A stretch of DNA of 64,000 nucleotides from Bacteroides sp. (GCA_023665805.1 JAMPDJ010000014.1:23713-87712), one strand, 5' to 3'; positions 31,006-39,730 are shown, counted from the first letter of the stretch. Translations and numbers: made by a program. Notes: generated by a model not told the origin, from the letters alone.

Positions 31006-31735
31006 TTTTAGGTTCGTCTAAAATATAAATGTCAGGGTATCTTTCGCTTAACTCAGCAATAAATTTATTGTAATTTTTTATCCGTGTTCTGGATATGTCA
31101 ATTACATTGAGTTTTGCATAGTCAGCCGCATCCATGCAGTGTTTTGATACGCGTCTTGGCCCTTGTGCGTAAATTTCCGCAGTCATTGTTGCCACATTCT
31201 CTGAATCGCTAGCGTTTGGATTATAGACTGATACCACAGCCTTCCCGGGCTTTCCATATAACTTATATTGAACATCATAACCTTTTTGTTTTATGTTCTT
31301 CAACATTATTCGCGCTTGTTCTTCTGGAGTACGCATAGTGGAGGTAATAATAATGTTGCCATAATCACCTTTGAGACTACGCAATATATTTCGAGAATAC
31401 TCTGATACCTCTTCATGAGAACCTATTACAAGAGTGTTACCACTTTGTTGTCCTCCACCTCCAGACACGTTGCCTCCATTGCCACCGCTTCCAGATACAT
31501 TAAAATCCGGTTCTGATGAAGATTCCACATCCGATGGCCAAGAATCATCTGACGGCCAAGAATCAATCAGCCATAGGCCATCATCAATATACCTGTGTAT
31601 ACCATATTTTTGCCCATACCATATCATAAACAAAGCAACCCCCATAGCGCCATGTGCCATAGAATAATCCGAATCATCTTTTTTGACACGTTGGAATTCA
31701 CAATCAATGATTTTTGTTATCTCTTCACTTGTCAT
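30971..31735 (-). CDS. chimeric protein: LanC-like N-terminal piece, Ser/Asp/Trp-Pro linker, M15-like metallopeptidase domain
   Basis: 254 residues from the ATG at 31735, chosen because a TATATTTG promoter box ends 49 bases upstream. Residues 1-58 resemble the opening of LanC-like cyclases (SMAHGAMGVALFMIWYGQKY). Residues 58-70 are the linker DSWPSDDSWPSD, then a Gly/Ser/Asn-rich stretch to about 100. Residues 105-254 resemble the M15 D-Ala-D-Ala carboxypeptidase fold: S-x2-R-T-x3-Q at 132-140, His199 in VSKHC, Asp213 in NVIDI and His248 in CIHIEIS as candidate zinc ligands. It would cut peptidoglycan cross-links if exported. No Sec signal is seen. The LanC-like part lacks the zinc motifs and is a fragment. 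Confidence 0.68.
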   Translation of the reverse strand: MTSEEITKIIDCEFQRVKKDDSDYSMAHGAMGVALFMIWYGQKYGIHRYIDDGLWLIDSWPSDDSWPSDVESSSEPDFNVSGSGGNGGNVSGGGGQQSGNTLVIGSHEEVSEYSRNILRSLKGDYGNIIITSTMRTPEEQARIMLKNIKQKGYDVQYKLYGKPGKAVVSVYNPNASDSENVATMTAEIYAQGPRRVSKHCMDAADYAKLNVIDISRTRIKNYNKFIAELSERYPDIYILDEPKNGCIHIEISQP

Positions 31736-31784
31736 AGAACTATTTTTGTGTGGGGTATTGTACATAAGTGAACCAATCGCTGCA

Positions 31785-31792
31785 CAAATATA
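31785..31792 (-). promoter_or_regulatory. -7 box upstream of the M15-like chimera
   Basis: Minus strand TATATTTG, an exact TAnnTTTG match, 49 bases before the ATG at 31735. Its position helps choose that start. No -33 TTTG at the right distance. Confidence 0.55.
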
Positions 31793-32298
31793 AAGTTTTA
31801 AAATGAATTCCAATCAGAAATTCATTGTTTTTTCGCGTGCAAGAGTCCGCGCCAATTGTCTATAGTCAACCGGCAAGCACAGAATCAGCATAAACGATTG
31901 AAGCACAGTACCCACGCGGAGGCATGCCACCAACCATCGTTCCAGACCAATTTTGATATAAGTATTTTTGAACACAACTTAACTTGCAACGGCACCAGCA
32001 GTTGCAAAATACCATGCCCAACAAGCCACAGATTGTCCTCGTCCATAGGTGGAGAAAATGATTCGGCAAGCCACTTTTCAAGGTCAATTTTGGAAAAAGC
32101 ATTCAATTCGAACGAAACCACAAGCGGTATTCGTGAACAGTTCCATCATAGGAATCCATGACGGCAACGGTATACGCATGGCAAACCAATGTGGACGAAA
32201 TCAGCGAAAAAGGAAATCAACTAATTTACAATGCCATTTTTGCTATATGCTTTTGCCGGATGGCTTCCATTGGCATTCTCTTTGGTGAAAGACGTTCA
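31793..32298. other. intergenic stretch with possible decayed coding sequence
   Basis: About 500 bases with no gene I can support. On the minus strand an open piece near 31885-32121 reads LNAFSKIDLEKWLAESFSPP, and on the plus strand a 47-codon frame (32157-32300) reads MTATVYAWQTNVDEISEKGN. Both look more protein-like than chance but have no partner or family I recognise. They may be scraps of lost island genes. Confidence 0.3.
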
Positions 32299-32336
32299 TA
32301 GGCAGGGATTGGGAATTGATTCCCAATCCCTGCCTA
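32299..32336 (-). terminator. perfect 17-bp hairpin after the DNA methyltransferase gene
   Basis: TAGGCAGGGATTGGGAA (32299-32315) and its exact complement at 32320-32336 enclose a 4-base loop (TTGA). It lies 12 bases past the methyltransferase stop. There is no U-tract on the minus strand, so a strict Rho-independent role is uncertain. Confidence 0.65.
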
Positions 32337-32348
32337 TCCATTTCATCT

Positions 32349-33458
32349 TTACCTTTTTTCAAGCAAGAAAAGATATTCTTTGTATTGTCCTTCTGAATTT
32401 ATCCACTCGTCTGTCCATCTCATATTGCTCATTACATTCCTCTTGTAGTCTATTTCTTGAGCCGATACAAGGCGACCGTTAGAATGAAGAATGGCGTTAA
32501 GTTCCTCTTTTGTCGCCCTACCTCCCGAGCCATAGGAAAGAAGGATGTAATGCGCATTGGTTTGCTCTATCATCCTTTTTATAGCTTGCATGGCGATAAA
32601 ATTACCGTCTTCATTTTTCCGATACTCTTCAAAAATAGAAGGAGAATATGTATCTCGGGAATCTACCCTGCGATTAGCCTTGCCAAACACTGCAGGATGG
32701 TCATTCAACGCAATTGTCTTCCAAATATGATAATACGATGAGTATCTTACCCTACTTGGCGGCATCTTCTCGTTGTTAGAACCATATGGAGGATCGAAAT
32801 AAACCAAATCATATGGATTGCCTACAACATCGAATACGTCGCCCTTTACAACTTTGTTTTCCGTTTCTATAGGAAAGCGGCAAGGCATTTGGAGCTTTAT
32901 CGTCTTATATGACCTGGAAGACCATCCAGACAAATATGCAGCATAGTGGCCTAACGTATTGTCCACGGAATCCATGGCAAGTATCAAGCTCGTAAGCAAC
33001 ACGCATTTGTCCACATATTCCAAGTCGTATTCGTCTATCTTGTCGCGAATGGCATCCAGCAACATCGTATTATGCATTTGAAAAGGTTTCTTCCCCTCTT
33101 CGGTATCTCCCCCATAATGTTCTGAAAACCACCCTTTATAACCTTTCAAGCCATTAAGTTCGTCAATGTATTCTTGATAGAAAGAATCAGGTTTGGTCGC
33201 CTTTAAGTAGCAGTTCGCAAAAACATAAGACCATTCCGAGATATCATTTGCCGTTGTATTAAAACCTATCTGTGCGAATGCTTGCGCAACTCTTGTAGAG
33301 CCGCTGAATGCATCAAGGGCCGTGTTTATTTCCAGTCCCTCGATTGCCCTCAGAATATAAGGTATTATCTTGAGCTTGGAACCCGTATATTTTATACCCT
33401 CGGTCTTTGGCACAGTATATATGTTACCAAACAGTGTTGTATTAACGTTATGCGTCAT
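32349..33458 (-). CDS. type II DNA adenine-N6 methyltransferase (D12 class)
   Basis: 369 residues. The D12/Dam-type order is clear: a SAM-binding loop KYTGSKLKIIPYI near residue 24, motif I ALDAFSGSTRVAQAF near 47-61, and the catalytic motif IV DPPY at 222-225, which denotes N6-adenine methylation. The upstream neighbour is a predicted restriction endonuclease, so this is the modification half of a type II system. The recognition sequence cannot be deduced. The gene is AT-richer than its surroundings, consistent with transfer. A perfect hairpin follows the stop. Confidence 0.9.
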   Translation of the reverse strand: MTHNVNTTLFGNIYTVPKTEGIKYTGSKLKIIPYILRAIEGLEINTALDAFSGSTRVAQAFAQIGFNTTANDISEWSYVFANCYLKATKPDSFYQEYIDELNGLKGYKGWFSEHYGGDTEEGKKPFQMHNTMLLDAIRDKIDEYDLEYVDKCVLLTSLILAMDSVDNTLGHYAAYLSGWSSRSYKTIKLQMPCRFPIETENKVVKGDVFDVVGNPYDLVYFDPPYGSNNEKMPPSRVRYSSYYHIWKTIALNDHPAVFGKANRRVDSRDTYSPSIFEEYRKNEDGNFIAMQAIKRMIEQTNAHYILLSYGSGGRATKEELNAILHSNGRLVSAQEIDYKRNVMSNMRWTDEWINSEGQYKEYLFLLEKR

Positions 33459-33541
33459 GTTTTTCAGAACAGTCTTTTATGTGGCTCGTCAGACGGTTGC
33501 CTACTTTTATAGAATGGGAAGAAGTGCATTTCAAGGTTTAA

Positions 33542-34432
33542 TCAGTATACTTGTCTCAACAAGTCAATATCAGCTTGCAAGATATCATTTGCTGCTGCAT
33601 GCCCCTTTTCTGAGCTATTAAGAGCCAGACGGAACAACTTCACCAACGTATGGTTGTGTTCGTAGGAAATCCAACCATTCGTAAGGCTATTGAAATAAGA
33701 GGATGCATTTCTCGTATGTGTCCACAAACCACGTTGCAGGGCATTTGCGGTTGCATTTCCATAACGTACCTCACAGATGTATTGTCCATGAGAATCAAGA
33801 AACATATAAATAGGATGTGAACGCCCCTTGGCAGGAATTATACTTTGACTTTCAATGTCATACTTGCATCCCTTGTCAACGTAAACAATTCGAGTTGTAT
33901 TTCTCTCCATCTTATCAAAATCAAATACCATAATGTTGCACTCCTTATCACGTTCACGATAGATAAGCGGCATCACATTTATTGTTTTCAAAGATTCAAA
34001 TTCCTTCGAAGCGAGAATCTCTTTGATCTGTGCCACATCTGTAATATTGTCGCCATATTTCTTCAGTTTTGGAAACATCAGAGAATCTTTGTCGGTGGAA
34101 AGTTGAAGAGGTCCATCCCCATAAGCTTTCAGGCTAACAGGAATTTCTTCCTTTGTAAGTTCGTTGACAATAACAATGTCCTCTTCATGCTCTTTAGCTC
34201 TAAAGAGATCTTTGCCCACATGTCGAGAGTCAAAGTCGTACATAAATTGATGGACAAACTCGGCGATACCTATTTCTGCCAAGTCACCATGAGTCTTATT
34301 GCCAACAAGCCTCATGGTAAAGATATTGGAAAGCGTGTTAATAATCAGCTTAGGATGCTTGTCCGCGAAAAGTGAGAATCTTTTTTGAAAATCCGTGTAA
34401 GCATCAGTACTTAATAATTTTTTACCGCTCAT
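33542..34432 (-). CDS. predicted type II restriction endonuclease
   Basis: 296 residues. I do not recognise a named enzyme, but position (83 bases upstream of a cognate-type methyltransferase, same strand) and a PD-(D/E)xK-like arrangement support the call: a Glu in GDLAEIGIAEF (about 53-58), then EEDIVIVN with Asp85, then IPVSLK with Lys102 as the x-K position. The later part is mixed alpha/beta with a C-terminal helical region (ANDILQADIDLLRQVY). AT-rich like the methyltransferase. No controller (C) protein gene is seen. Confidence 0.72.
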   Translation of the reverse strand: MSGKKLLSTDAYTDFQKRFSLFADKHPKLIINTLSNIFTMRLVGNKTHGDLAEIGIAEFVHQFMYDFDSRHVGKDLFRAKEHEEDIVIVNELTKEEIPVSLKAYGDGPLQLSTDKDSLMFPKLKKYGDNITDVAQIKEILASKEFESLKTINVMPLIYRERDKECNIMVFDFDKMERNTTRIVYVDKGCKYDIESQSIIPAKGRSHPIYMFLDSHGQYICEVRYGNATANALQRGLWTHTRNASSYFNSLTNGWISYEHNHTLVKLFRLALNSSEKGHAAANDILQADIDLLRQVY

Positions 34433-34975
34433 AGTCTAATCTTTATTGTCTGTTTTATTTGACAAACGACTTACATCAACGTTCCGCAACGTCCATAATC
34501 TCTCTCTAATGTAAAGTGAGTACAATGAATTATAAGCATTTACACCTTTGGCGATTGGCAAAAGCCAGTAACTTCATGGTACTAAAGTACAACAAACAAT
34601 ATCTGCCATGCTCACCGAAGGCAAAGTTACAAAAATTATTCTGTATGGCAGATGATTTTGCAAGCTTTTGATGCTCACATGACCAACGAGTCCATGCGGA
34701 GGCATGTCCACGACCACGCTATTGTCGGGAGCATGACAATAGTATTGTCAAGGGAGCGTTAATAGTATTATCAAGGTCGTGACTATAGTATGGTCGGATG
34801 ACCTGCAAACGCCACTGTCATCCGTGGCGGCACGGATGCAATCGCCACACATGCGACGCGAATTTCCGTTACACATGTCTTTTTGGCACTTCCGCACGAA
34901 ATAAAAACACGTCTGCGGACGTTATATAAACAATAAGACATACACATCATAATATACGCGCAAGACGCTCCCCAC
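34433..34975. other. intergenic region between the restriction gene and porE
   Basis: About 540 bases without a gene. It holds an inverted repeat ACGTT-CCGC-AACGT at 34479-34492, upstream of the restriction gene, that could be a small operator, and the palindrome array at 34711-34794 (listed separately). No TAnnTTTG box was found directly ahead of porE. It marks the right edge of the accessory island. Confidence 0.45.
34711..34794. repeat. palindrome array, 4 units, 23-bp period
   Basis: 15-bp units start at 34711, 34734, 34757 and 34780 (GACCACGCTATTGTC, GACAATAGTATTGTC, GTTAATAGTATTATC, GACTATAGTATGGTC), separated by 8-base spacers GGGAGCAT, AAGGGAGC and AAGGTCGT. Only the unit is conserved; the second copy matches the consensus exactly. 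Confidence 0.85.
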
Positions 34976-36973
34976 ATGAACATGCCATATCATAGGCCAC
35001 TGCTACGTCTACTGTGCCCCGCAGCCATGCTGCTCCTGCTGACGGGATGCGGTGCCGACAACTATGCACGCAAGGCCGAGGAATACTATGCCATAGGCGA
35101 ATACTTCGATGCAGCGGAGGAATACAAGAAAGCCTACTCTCATACTCCCGTGAAGGAGAAGGACAAGCGTGGCGAAAGGGCCTGGAAGATGGCGGAGTGC
35201 TACAGGCGCATAGGTTACAGCGCCAAGGCGGCCGGTGCATATCAGAATGCCGTGCGTTACCATGCCGGCGGTCCGGAGGCTCTGCTGCGCCTGGCGCAGA
35301 TGCAGCACCTCATGGGACGATACAACGAGGCCACCAAGAACTATACTCTCTACCTGGACAGTGTGCCGCAGTCCACGGAGGCGGCAAACGGACTGGAAGG
35401 CTGCCGCCTGGCACCGGTGTGGAAGAAGAAAGGCTCGCTCTACAGCATCAAGAAACAGCCCATCCTGGCCAGCCGGCGCGCCGACTATTCTCCGGCCCTA
35501 TATGGCGAGGAATGGGACCAGCTATACTTCACCACCACCCGTCCGCAGGCCACAGGCGATGAACTCAGCGGCATCACGGGCGTGAAGATGGCAGACATCT
35601 TCGTCAGCAAAAAGGACGACAAAGGCCGATGGGGCAAGCCCGAAGCTGCCGAGGGAGAGGTGAACAGCGAGTTCGAGGACGGTGCATGCTGCTTCGCCCC
35701 GGATGGAAAGACGATGTACTTCACCCGTTGCACACACGACCCCAGCTATCCACGTTATGCCGTGATCATGTCCAGCAACCGCACGGATGCCTCGTGGAGC
35801 AAGCCTCAGGAGGTGAGAATCAGCAGCGACACGCTCTCCACCTTTGCCCACCCCGCCGTATCGCCGGACGGCAAATGGCTTTTCTTCTCCAGCGACATGC
35901 CGGGCGGACAAGGTGGCATGGACCTGTGGAAAATAGCTCTGGACGACCACGGACTGGCGGCCCCGGAGAACCTTGGTCCGGAAATAAATACGACGGGCGA
36001 CGAGGTCTTCCCAACATTCCGCCCCAATGGAGAAATGTACTTTTCCTCGGACGGACACCCCGGCATGGGCGGCCTGGATATTTTCCGTGCAGTACAGGAC
36101 AGTCTCGGGACATGGAGCACGGAAAACCTGGGATACCCGATGAACTCGGCAGGCGACGACATGGGCATGACCTTTGAGGGACTGGCCAACCGGGGATTTT
36201 TCTCCACCAACCGTGGCAACGGCCGCGGATGGGACCAGCTGATGTCATTCGAATGCCCCGAGATAGTGCAGAGCATACGCGGATGGGTCTACGAGAAGGA
36301 CGGATACGAACTGCCCGAGGCCATCGTCTACATGATAGGCAACGACGGCACCAACCTGAGGCTGTCGGTTCGCTCGGACGGTTCCTTCATCCAGGAAGTC
36401 CGGCCGGGAACAGACTATGTACTCCTTGGCACCTGCCAAGGCTATCTCAATCACAAGCAGGAAATATCCATAGACACCAGCAGCATTTCCCGCGAGCATG
36501 TCCTGCAATTCCCACTTGCCAGCATGACCGACCCGGTACTCATCCGCAACGTCTTCTACGAGTTTGACAGCGCAGCACTCACGGACAGCAGTACCGTGGC
36601 TCTGGACAGCCTTGCCATGCTTCTGAAAGAAAATCCGGGAGTGACCATAGAACTCTCGTCCCACTGCGACTACCGTGGTGCCGATGCCTATAACCTGCGC
36701 CTGTCACAGCGCAGGGCCGAAAGTGTGGTGAAGCATCTCATCAGTCGCGGCATAGACTCCAAACGCATGCTCCCGGTGGGCTATGGCGAAACACGTCCGA
36801 AAGTAGTGAGCCGCCGCCACGTGGAGCAATATCCCTTCCTGCACGTAGGCGACACGCTAACAGAATCCTTCATACTTGCCCTGCCCGAAGAAGCCAGCCG
36901 GGAAGCATGCAACGCGCTGAACCGCCGCACCGAATTCCGCGTCATGCGCACGACATATACCGGGGAGAACTGA
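34976..36973 (+). CDS. porE: type IX secretion lipoprotein PorE (TPR, PD40 propeller, CRD, OmpA)
   Basis: 665-residue lipoprotein (signal then lipobox L-T-G-C near residue 25). In order: TPR region about 30-135 (YYAIGEYFDAAEEYKKAY; YNEATKNYTLYLD), a beta-propeller of PD40 repeats about 160-420 (FAPDGKTMYFTR, VSPDGKWLFFSSDMPGGQGGMD, FRPNGEMYFSSDGHPGMGGLD), a carboxypeptidase-regulatory-like domain about 430-510, and a C-terminal OmpA domain about 525-660 with the peptidoglycan-binding residues in LSSHCDYRGADAYNLRLSQRRAE and NRRTEFRV. This order is that of PorE, which anchors the T9SS to peptidoglycan. A second T9SS gene, porQ, lies at 46.9 kb. Confidence 0.85.
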   Translation: MNMPYHRPLLRLLCPAAMLLLLTGCGADNYARKAEEYYAIGEYFDAAEEYKKAYSHTPVKEKDKRGERAWKMAECYRRIGYSAKAAGAYQNAVRYHAGGPEALLRLAQMQHLMGRYNEATKNYTLYLDSVPQSTEAANGLEGCRLAPVWKKKGSLYSIKKQPILASRRADYSPALYGEEWDQLYFTTTRPQATGDELSGITGVKMADIFVSKKDDKGRWGKPEAAEGEVNSEFEDGACCFAPDGKTMYFTRCTHDPSYPRYAVIMSSNRTDASWSKPQEVRISSDTLSTFAHPAVSPDGKWLFFSSDMPGGQGGMDLWKIALDDHGLAAPENLGPEINTTGDEVFPTFRPNGEMYFSSDGHPGMGGLDIFRAVQDSLGTWSTENLGYPMNSAGDDMGMTFEGLANRGFFSTNRGNGRGWDQLMSFECPEIVQSIRGWVYEKDGYELPEAIVYMIGNDGTNLRLSVRSDGSFIQEVRPGTDYVLLGTCQGYLNHKQEISIDTSSISREHVLQFPLASMTDPVLIRNVFYEFDSAALTDSSTVALDSLAMLLKENPGVTIELSSHCDYRGADAYNLRLSQRRAESVVKHLISRGIDSKRMLPVGYGETRPKVVSRRHVEQYPFLHVGDTLTESFILALPEEASREACNALNRRTEFRVMRTTYTGEN

Positions 36974-37188
36974 GGGGAGTGGCAACCGCTGCAAGTGTGC
37001 CTTTTGCCATGCGTGCAGGCATACAATATAGCCACAAGTATGGAGAATACATGGTATTGGCCCCAGATTCTAATGACCGATAGGGAATCATGCATAGACG
37101 CATCATAATGTATTTCACAACCTATTGTCAAGACCCTATGGGGTGGGGAGAGGGAGCAACCGGAAACGGTCGTCAGCTTCCGACTAAA
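36974..37188. other. spacer with a solo MITE end
   Basis: Non-coding. TCTAATGACCGATAGGG at 37069-37085 is a 15/17 match (two mismatches) to the right terminal repeat of the 195-bp elements without a partner, so an older copy has been lost here. CCTATTGTCAAG near 37123 resembles a decayed unit of the palindrome arrays. Confidence 0.5.
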
Positions 37189-37383
37189 CCCAAATCGGTC
37201 ATTAGATTTCCAATCCGTTTTGCCTTTATGTTCGTGCGTATTGCAACCGTTTTGGCGAAGGCATAGCGAGCTATGGCAAGACCAAACGGGAAGCAAGACG
37301 GCGAAGAGAAGGGCTAAAATGGAGGAAAAGGCAATACAACTCATCCAATTTATACAAATTGACGTTCTAATGACCGATTTGGG
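37189..37383. mobile_element. MITE-like element copy A, 195 bp
   Basis: Perfect 18-bp terminal inverted repeats CCCAAATCGGTCATTAGA (37189-37206) and TCTAATGACCGATTTGGG (37366-37383), flanked on both sides by CTAAA, an exact 5-bp duplication. The interior has no credible gene and contains a short hairpin (CATAGC-GA-GCTATG type). The right flanking CTA gives the stop codon of the queH fusion gene on the minus strand. Confidence 0.88.
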
Positions 37384-38481
37384 CTAAACGCTGTCATCGT
37401 CCGTCACTACCTCGTTCATACAGATGTCGTGCTCTTCGGCAGGAAGATAATCCAATAGTTGGAATGAATAGCAAAGCCCTATCCTGTAGGCATCAGGAAG
37501 ACGGGGCAGAAGACGGTCGTAATATCCCTTGCCGCGCCCGAGGCGTGAGCCATGACGGTCGAAAGCCATTCCGGGAACTACGGCCAAATCTATTTCGGCA
37601 TAGCGTGAGAGGGGGAAGACTTCGCCTGTAGGTTCCATGATGCCGAAAGCACCGGGAACGAGCGTATCGGGAGCATAGATACGCAATTCCAACTCATCGC
37701 CGACGACACGGGGAAGCAAAACGCGCTTGTCCATGAACACGGCATTACGGAGCAACGAGGCGGTGTCCACCTCGTCCGGCAGGGCGTGATAGAGCAGAAC
37801 CGTCCCGGCAGCACGCCACAGCCCATCTGAAAGGATGCGTGAACAGGCACGGAGACTTCGGTCACGGAGTTGCTCCGGAGAACAGGCCGATTTAAGTCCG
37901 CGTATCCATGTACGTATTTCAGACTTTTGCATCTGCGGTTCGCGGGCAGCAAGGCTGTATTCACAACCACAATAGACCTGATTATAAAAGCCATGCCGGC
38001 GCAACAATTCATTGCGACGCTGTTGCAGCCCGCCCTTGCGCCAATTGCGGTCGTCAAACTGCACGCCCCCCACCATGGAGGCTGCCCAATGACCGGCCTC
38101 GGATATCTGGTCCAGACGCTTCCAGCGACTGCTGGCCAAGGTGGTGGTAAAGGTCTCAAGCCCCAGCTCCCTGCAACGACGTGCCGCAGAAAGCAGACGC
38201 AGACGGAAACACTCCAGACAACGGCTGCCACGCTCAGGCTCGGACTCATGCCCATGAACGGCACAGGACCATGATGCATGGTCATAGTCCTCGTCCAGTA
38301 TGTCAAGTCCCAGCTCACGGGCATAGCGGGTACATTCGTTCTTACGGATAAGATACTCTTCCCGGGGGTAAATGTTGGGATTGCAATAATAAAGCACCGG
38401 ACGGATGCCGTTTTGCAGCATCCACTCTATGATGGCACTGGAACATGGTGCACAGCAACAATGTAACAGGACTTGTTTCAT
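37384..38481 (-). CDS. fusion of epoxyqueuosine reductase QueH and 5-formyltetrahydrofolate cyclo-ligase
   Basis: 365 residues with two enzymes. Residues 1-190 are QueH (former DUF208): LLHCCCAPCS at the N-terminus, YYCNPNIYPREEY, CLECFRLRL and NQVYCGCEYSL supply the Cys cluster for the iron-sulfur centre that reduces epoxyqueuosine in tRNA. Residues about 195-365 are a 5-formyl-THF cyclo-ligase: conserved LPRV, then VVPGMAFDRHGSRLGRGKGYYDRLL, which returns 5-formyl-THF to the active folate pool. The stop is provided by the 5-bp target duplication of MITE copy A. It lies 19 bases after the RsmF-like gene and probably shares its transcript. Confidence 0.9.
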   Translation of the reverse strand: MKQVLLHCCCAPCSSAIIEWMLQNGIRPVLYYCNPNIYPREEYLIRKNECTRYARELGLDILDEDYDHASWSCAVHGHESEPERGSRCLECFRLRLLSAARRCRELGLETFTTTLASSRWKRLDQISEAGHWAASMVGGVQFDDRNWRKGGLQQRRNELLRRHGFYNQVYCGCEYSLAAREPQMQKSEIRTWIRGLKSACSPEQLRDRSLRACSRILSDGLWRAAGTVLLYHALPDEVDTASLLRNAVFMDKRVLLPRVVGDELELRIYAPDTLVPGAFGIMEPTGEVFPLSRYAEIDLAVVPGMAFDRHGSRLGRGKGYYDRLLPRLPDAYRIGLCYSFQLLDYLPAEEHDICMNEVVTDDDSV

Positions 38482-38500
38482 AATAACATATATGCATTTC

Positions 38501-39730
38501 TCATCCCGAATTCATCAAGCTCCACCTCTTGGTATAAGTGGTCTTTATACGCCAGGCATCGGGATAGAGGTTGTTTATACGGCCCGGCACGCCCTTTCCC
38601 GGGCCGAGAGGCACACCGCAGTAACAAAGAGTCAAGGGGCCGACAGGAGCTGCGGTGCGCACGGCCTCGCGGCGAAGATAAGCTATAGCCTGGTCGTACG
38701 TGAGTTCGACCATAGGGCCTTCGCAAGAAAAAGCCTGGGGCATCAGGCGCAATAGGGTCTTGGCCTTGCGCAGTATACTGTCAGCCGCGGGGAGGATGGA
38801 GGATGTCACCGGAACATCTTGCGTGGAAGAGCATGAAACACCATCCTTGCGTATGGCAGCGCAATAGAAGCCCTCGCCACGATCTCTGCCGGGAAGGAAA
38901 TGACGCTCTTCAAGCAGTTCCGCACCCAACTCGGAACATATCCAACGGACGTTGCCCTCGTCCTCGAAACGATTAAAGGTACAGGTGCTGTAGATCAACA
39001 GAGCACCCGGCTTGAGCGCATGCCAGATGTCGCGAAGAATACTCCGCTGACGCTCCACACAACACTCCACATTCTTCAAGCTCCATTCCTTCACGGCCTG
39101 TTCGTCCTTGCGGAACATGCCTTCGCCAGAACAAGGAACATCAGCGACAATAATGTCAAAACACTCGTCAAAGGCAGCGAAGTCGGCAGGATAGTTGTTG
39201 GTGACGATACTACATACAGGATACTCCGTTCCACCGGGCATACATGTCCATTTCTGCATATTCTCGGCAAGGACACGGGCACGCTTGGGCATAGGCTCGT
39301 TGCTCAAAAGAAGCGAGCCTTCGGGAAGCAGTCCGGCCAGCAAGGTACTTTTACCTCCCGGTGCGGCACAGAGATCCAGAGCACAGCAGGGAACGGATGT
39401 GGAAGCATAACGCCTATAAAGGTCGGCCACGTACATGGAGGAAGCCTCCTGGACATAGTAGACCCCGGCATGCAGCAAGGGGTCGAATGTAAACGGTGGA
39501 CGCTCCGCAAGATAATATGCATCCGGGCACCATCCCACAGGAGCAGCACCCACAATGGAACTCGCTTGCCAAACATCACGTAAGGCATCTATGGCACGTA
39601 TTTTGCGAGCATTGAGGCGGATGGACACCTCCGGCTCGGTATGAAGCAGCGCATCACACAGACGTTGCGCATCATAGGAACTATAATGCTCGCTCATCAA
39701 CTGCACAAAATCCTTGGGAAGTTCTTTCAT
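38501..39730 (-). CDS. RsmF-like 16S rRNA (cytosine-C5)-methyltransferase
   Basis: 409 residues of the NOL1/NOP2/Sun family. SAM-binding motif I is ALDLCAAPGGKSTLL. Motif IV with the conserved Cys is VADVPCSGEGMFRKDE, and the catalytic Cys of motif VI is in LIYSTCTFNRFEDE. The C-terminal part resembles the extra RNA-binding region of RsmF/YebU (VELTYDQAIAYLRREAV; LCYCGVPLGPGKGV). The exact target base is inferred from the family. Transcribed ahead of the QueH fusion, placing an rRNA and a tRNA modification gene together. Confidence 0.9.
   Translation of the reverse strand: MKELPKDFVQLMSEHYSSYDAQRLCDALLHTEPEVSIRLNARKIRAIDALRDVWQASSIVGAAPVGWCPDAYYLAERPPFTFDPLLHAGVYYVQEASSMYVADLYRRYASTSVPCCALDLCAAPGGKSTLLAGLLPEGSLLLSNEPMPKRARVLAENMQKWTCMPGGTEYPVCSIVTNNYPADFAAFDECFDIIVADVPCSGEGMFRKDEQAVKEWSLKNVECCVERQRSILRDIWHALKPGALLIYSTCTFNRFEDEGNVRWICSELGAELLEERHFLPGRDRGEGFYCAAIRKDGVSCSSTQDVPVTSSILPAADSILRKAKTLLRLMPQAFSCEGPMVELTYDQAIAYLRREAVRTAAPVGPLTLCYCGVPLGPGKGVPGRINNLYPDAWRIKTTYTKRWSLMNSG

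Noticed and set aside
36781..37344. 187-residue and similar proteins read from the MITE copies (also near 52243-52638 and at 63438-63686)
   Set aside because: The peptides IAFSSILALLFAVLLPVW... come from the repeat interior and run through terminal repeats into neighbouring genes; no start, promoter or independent conservation.
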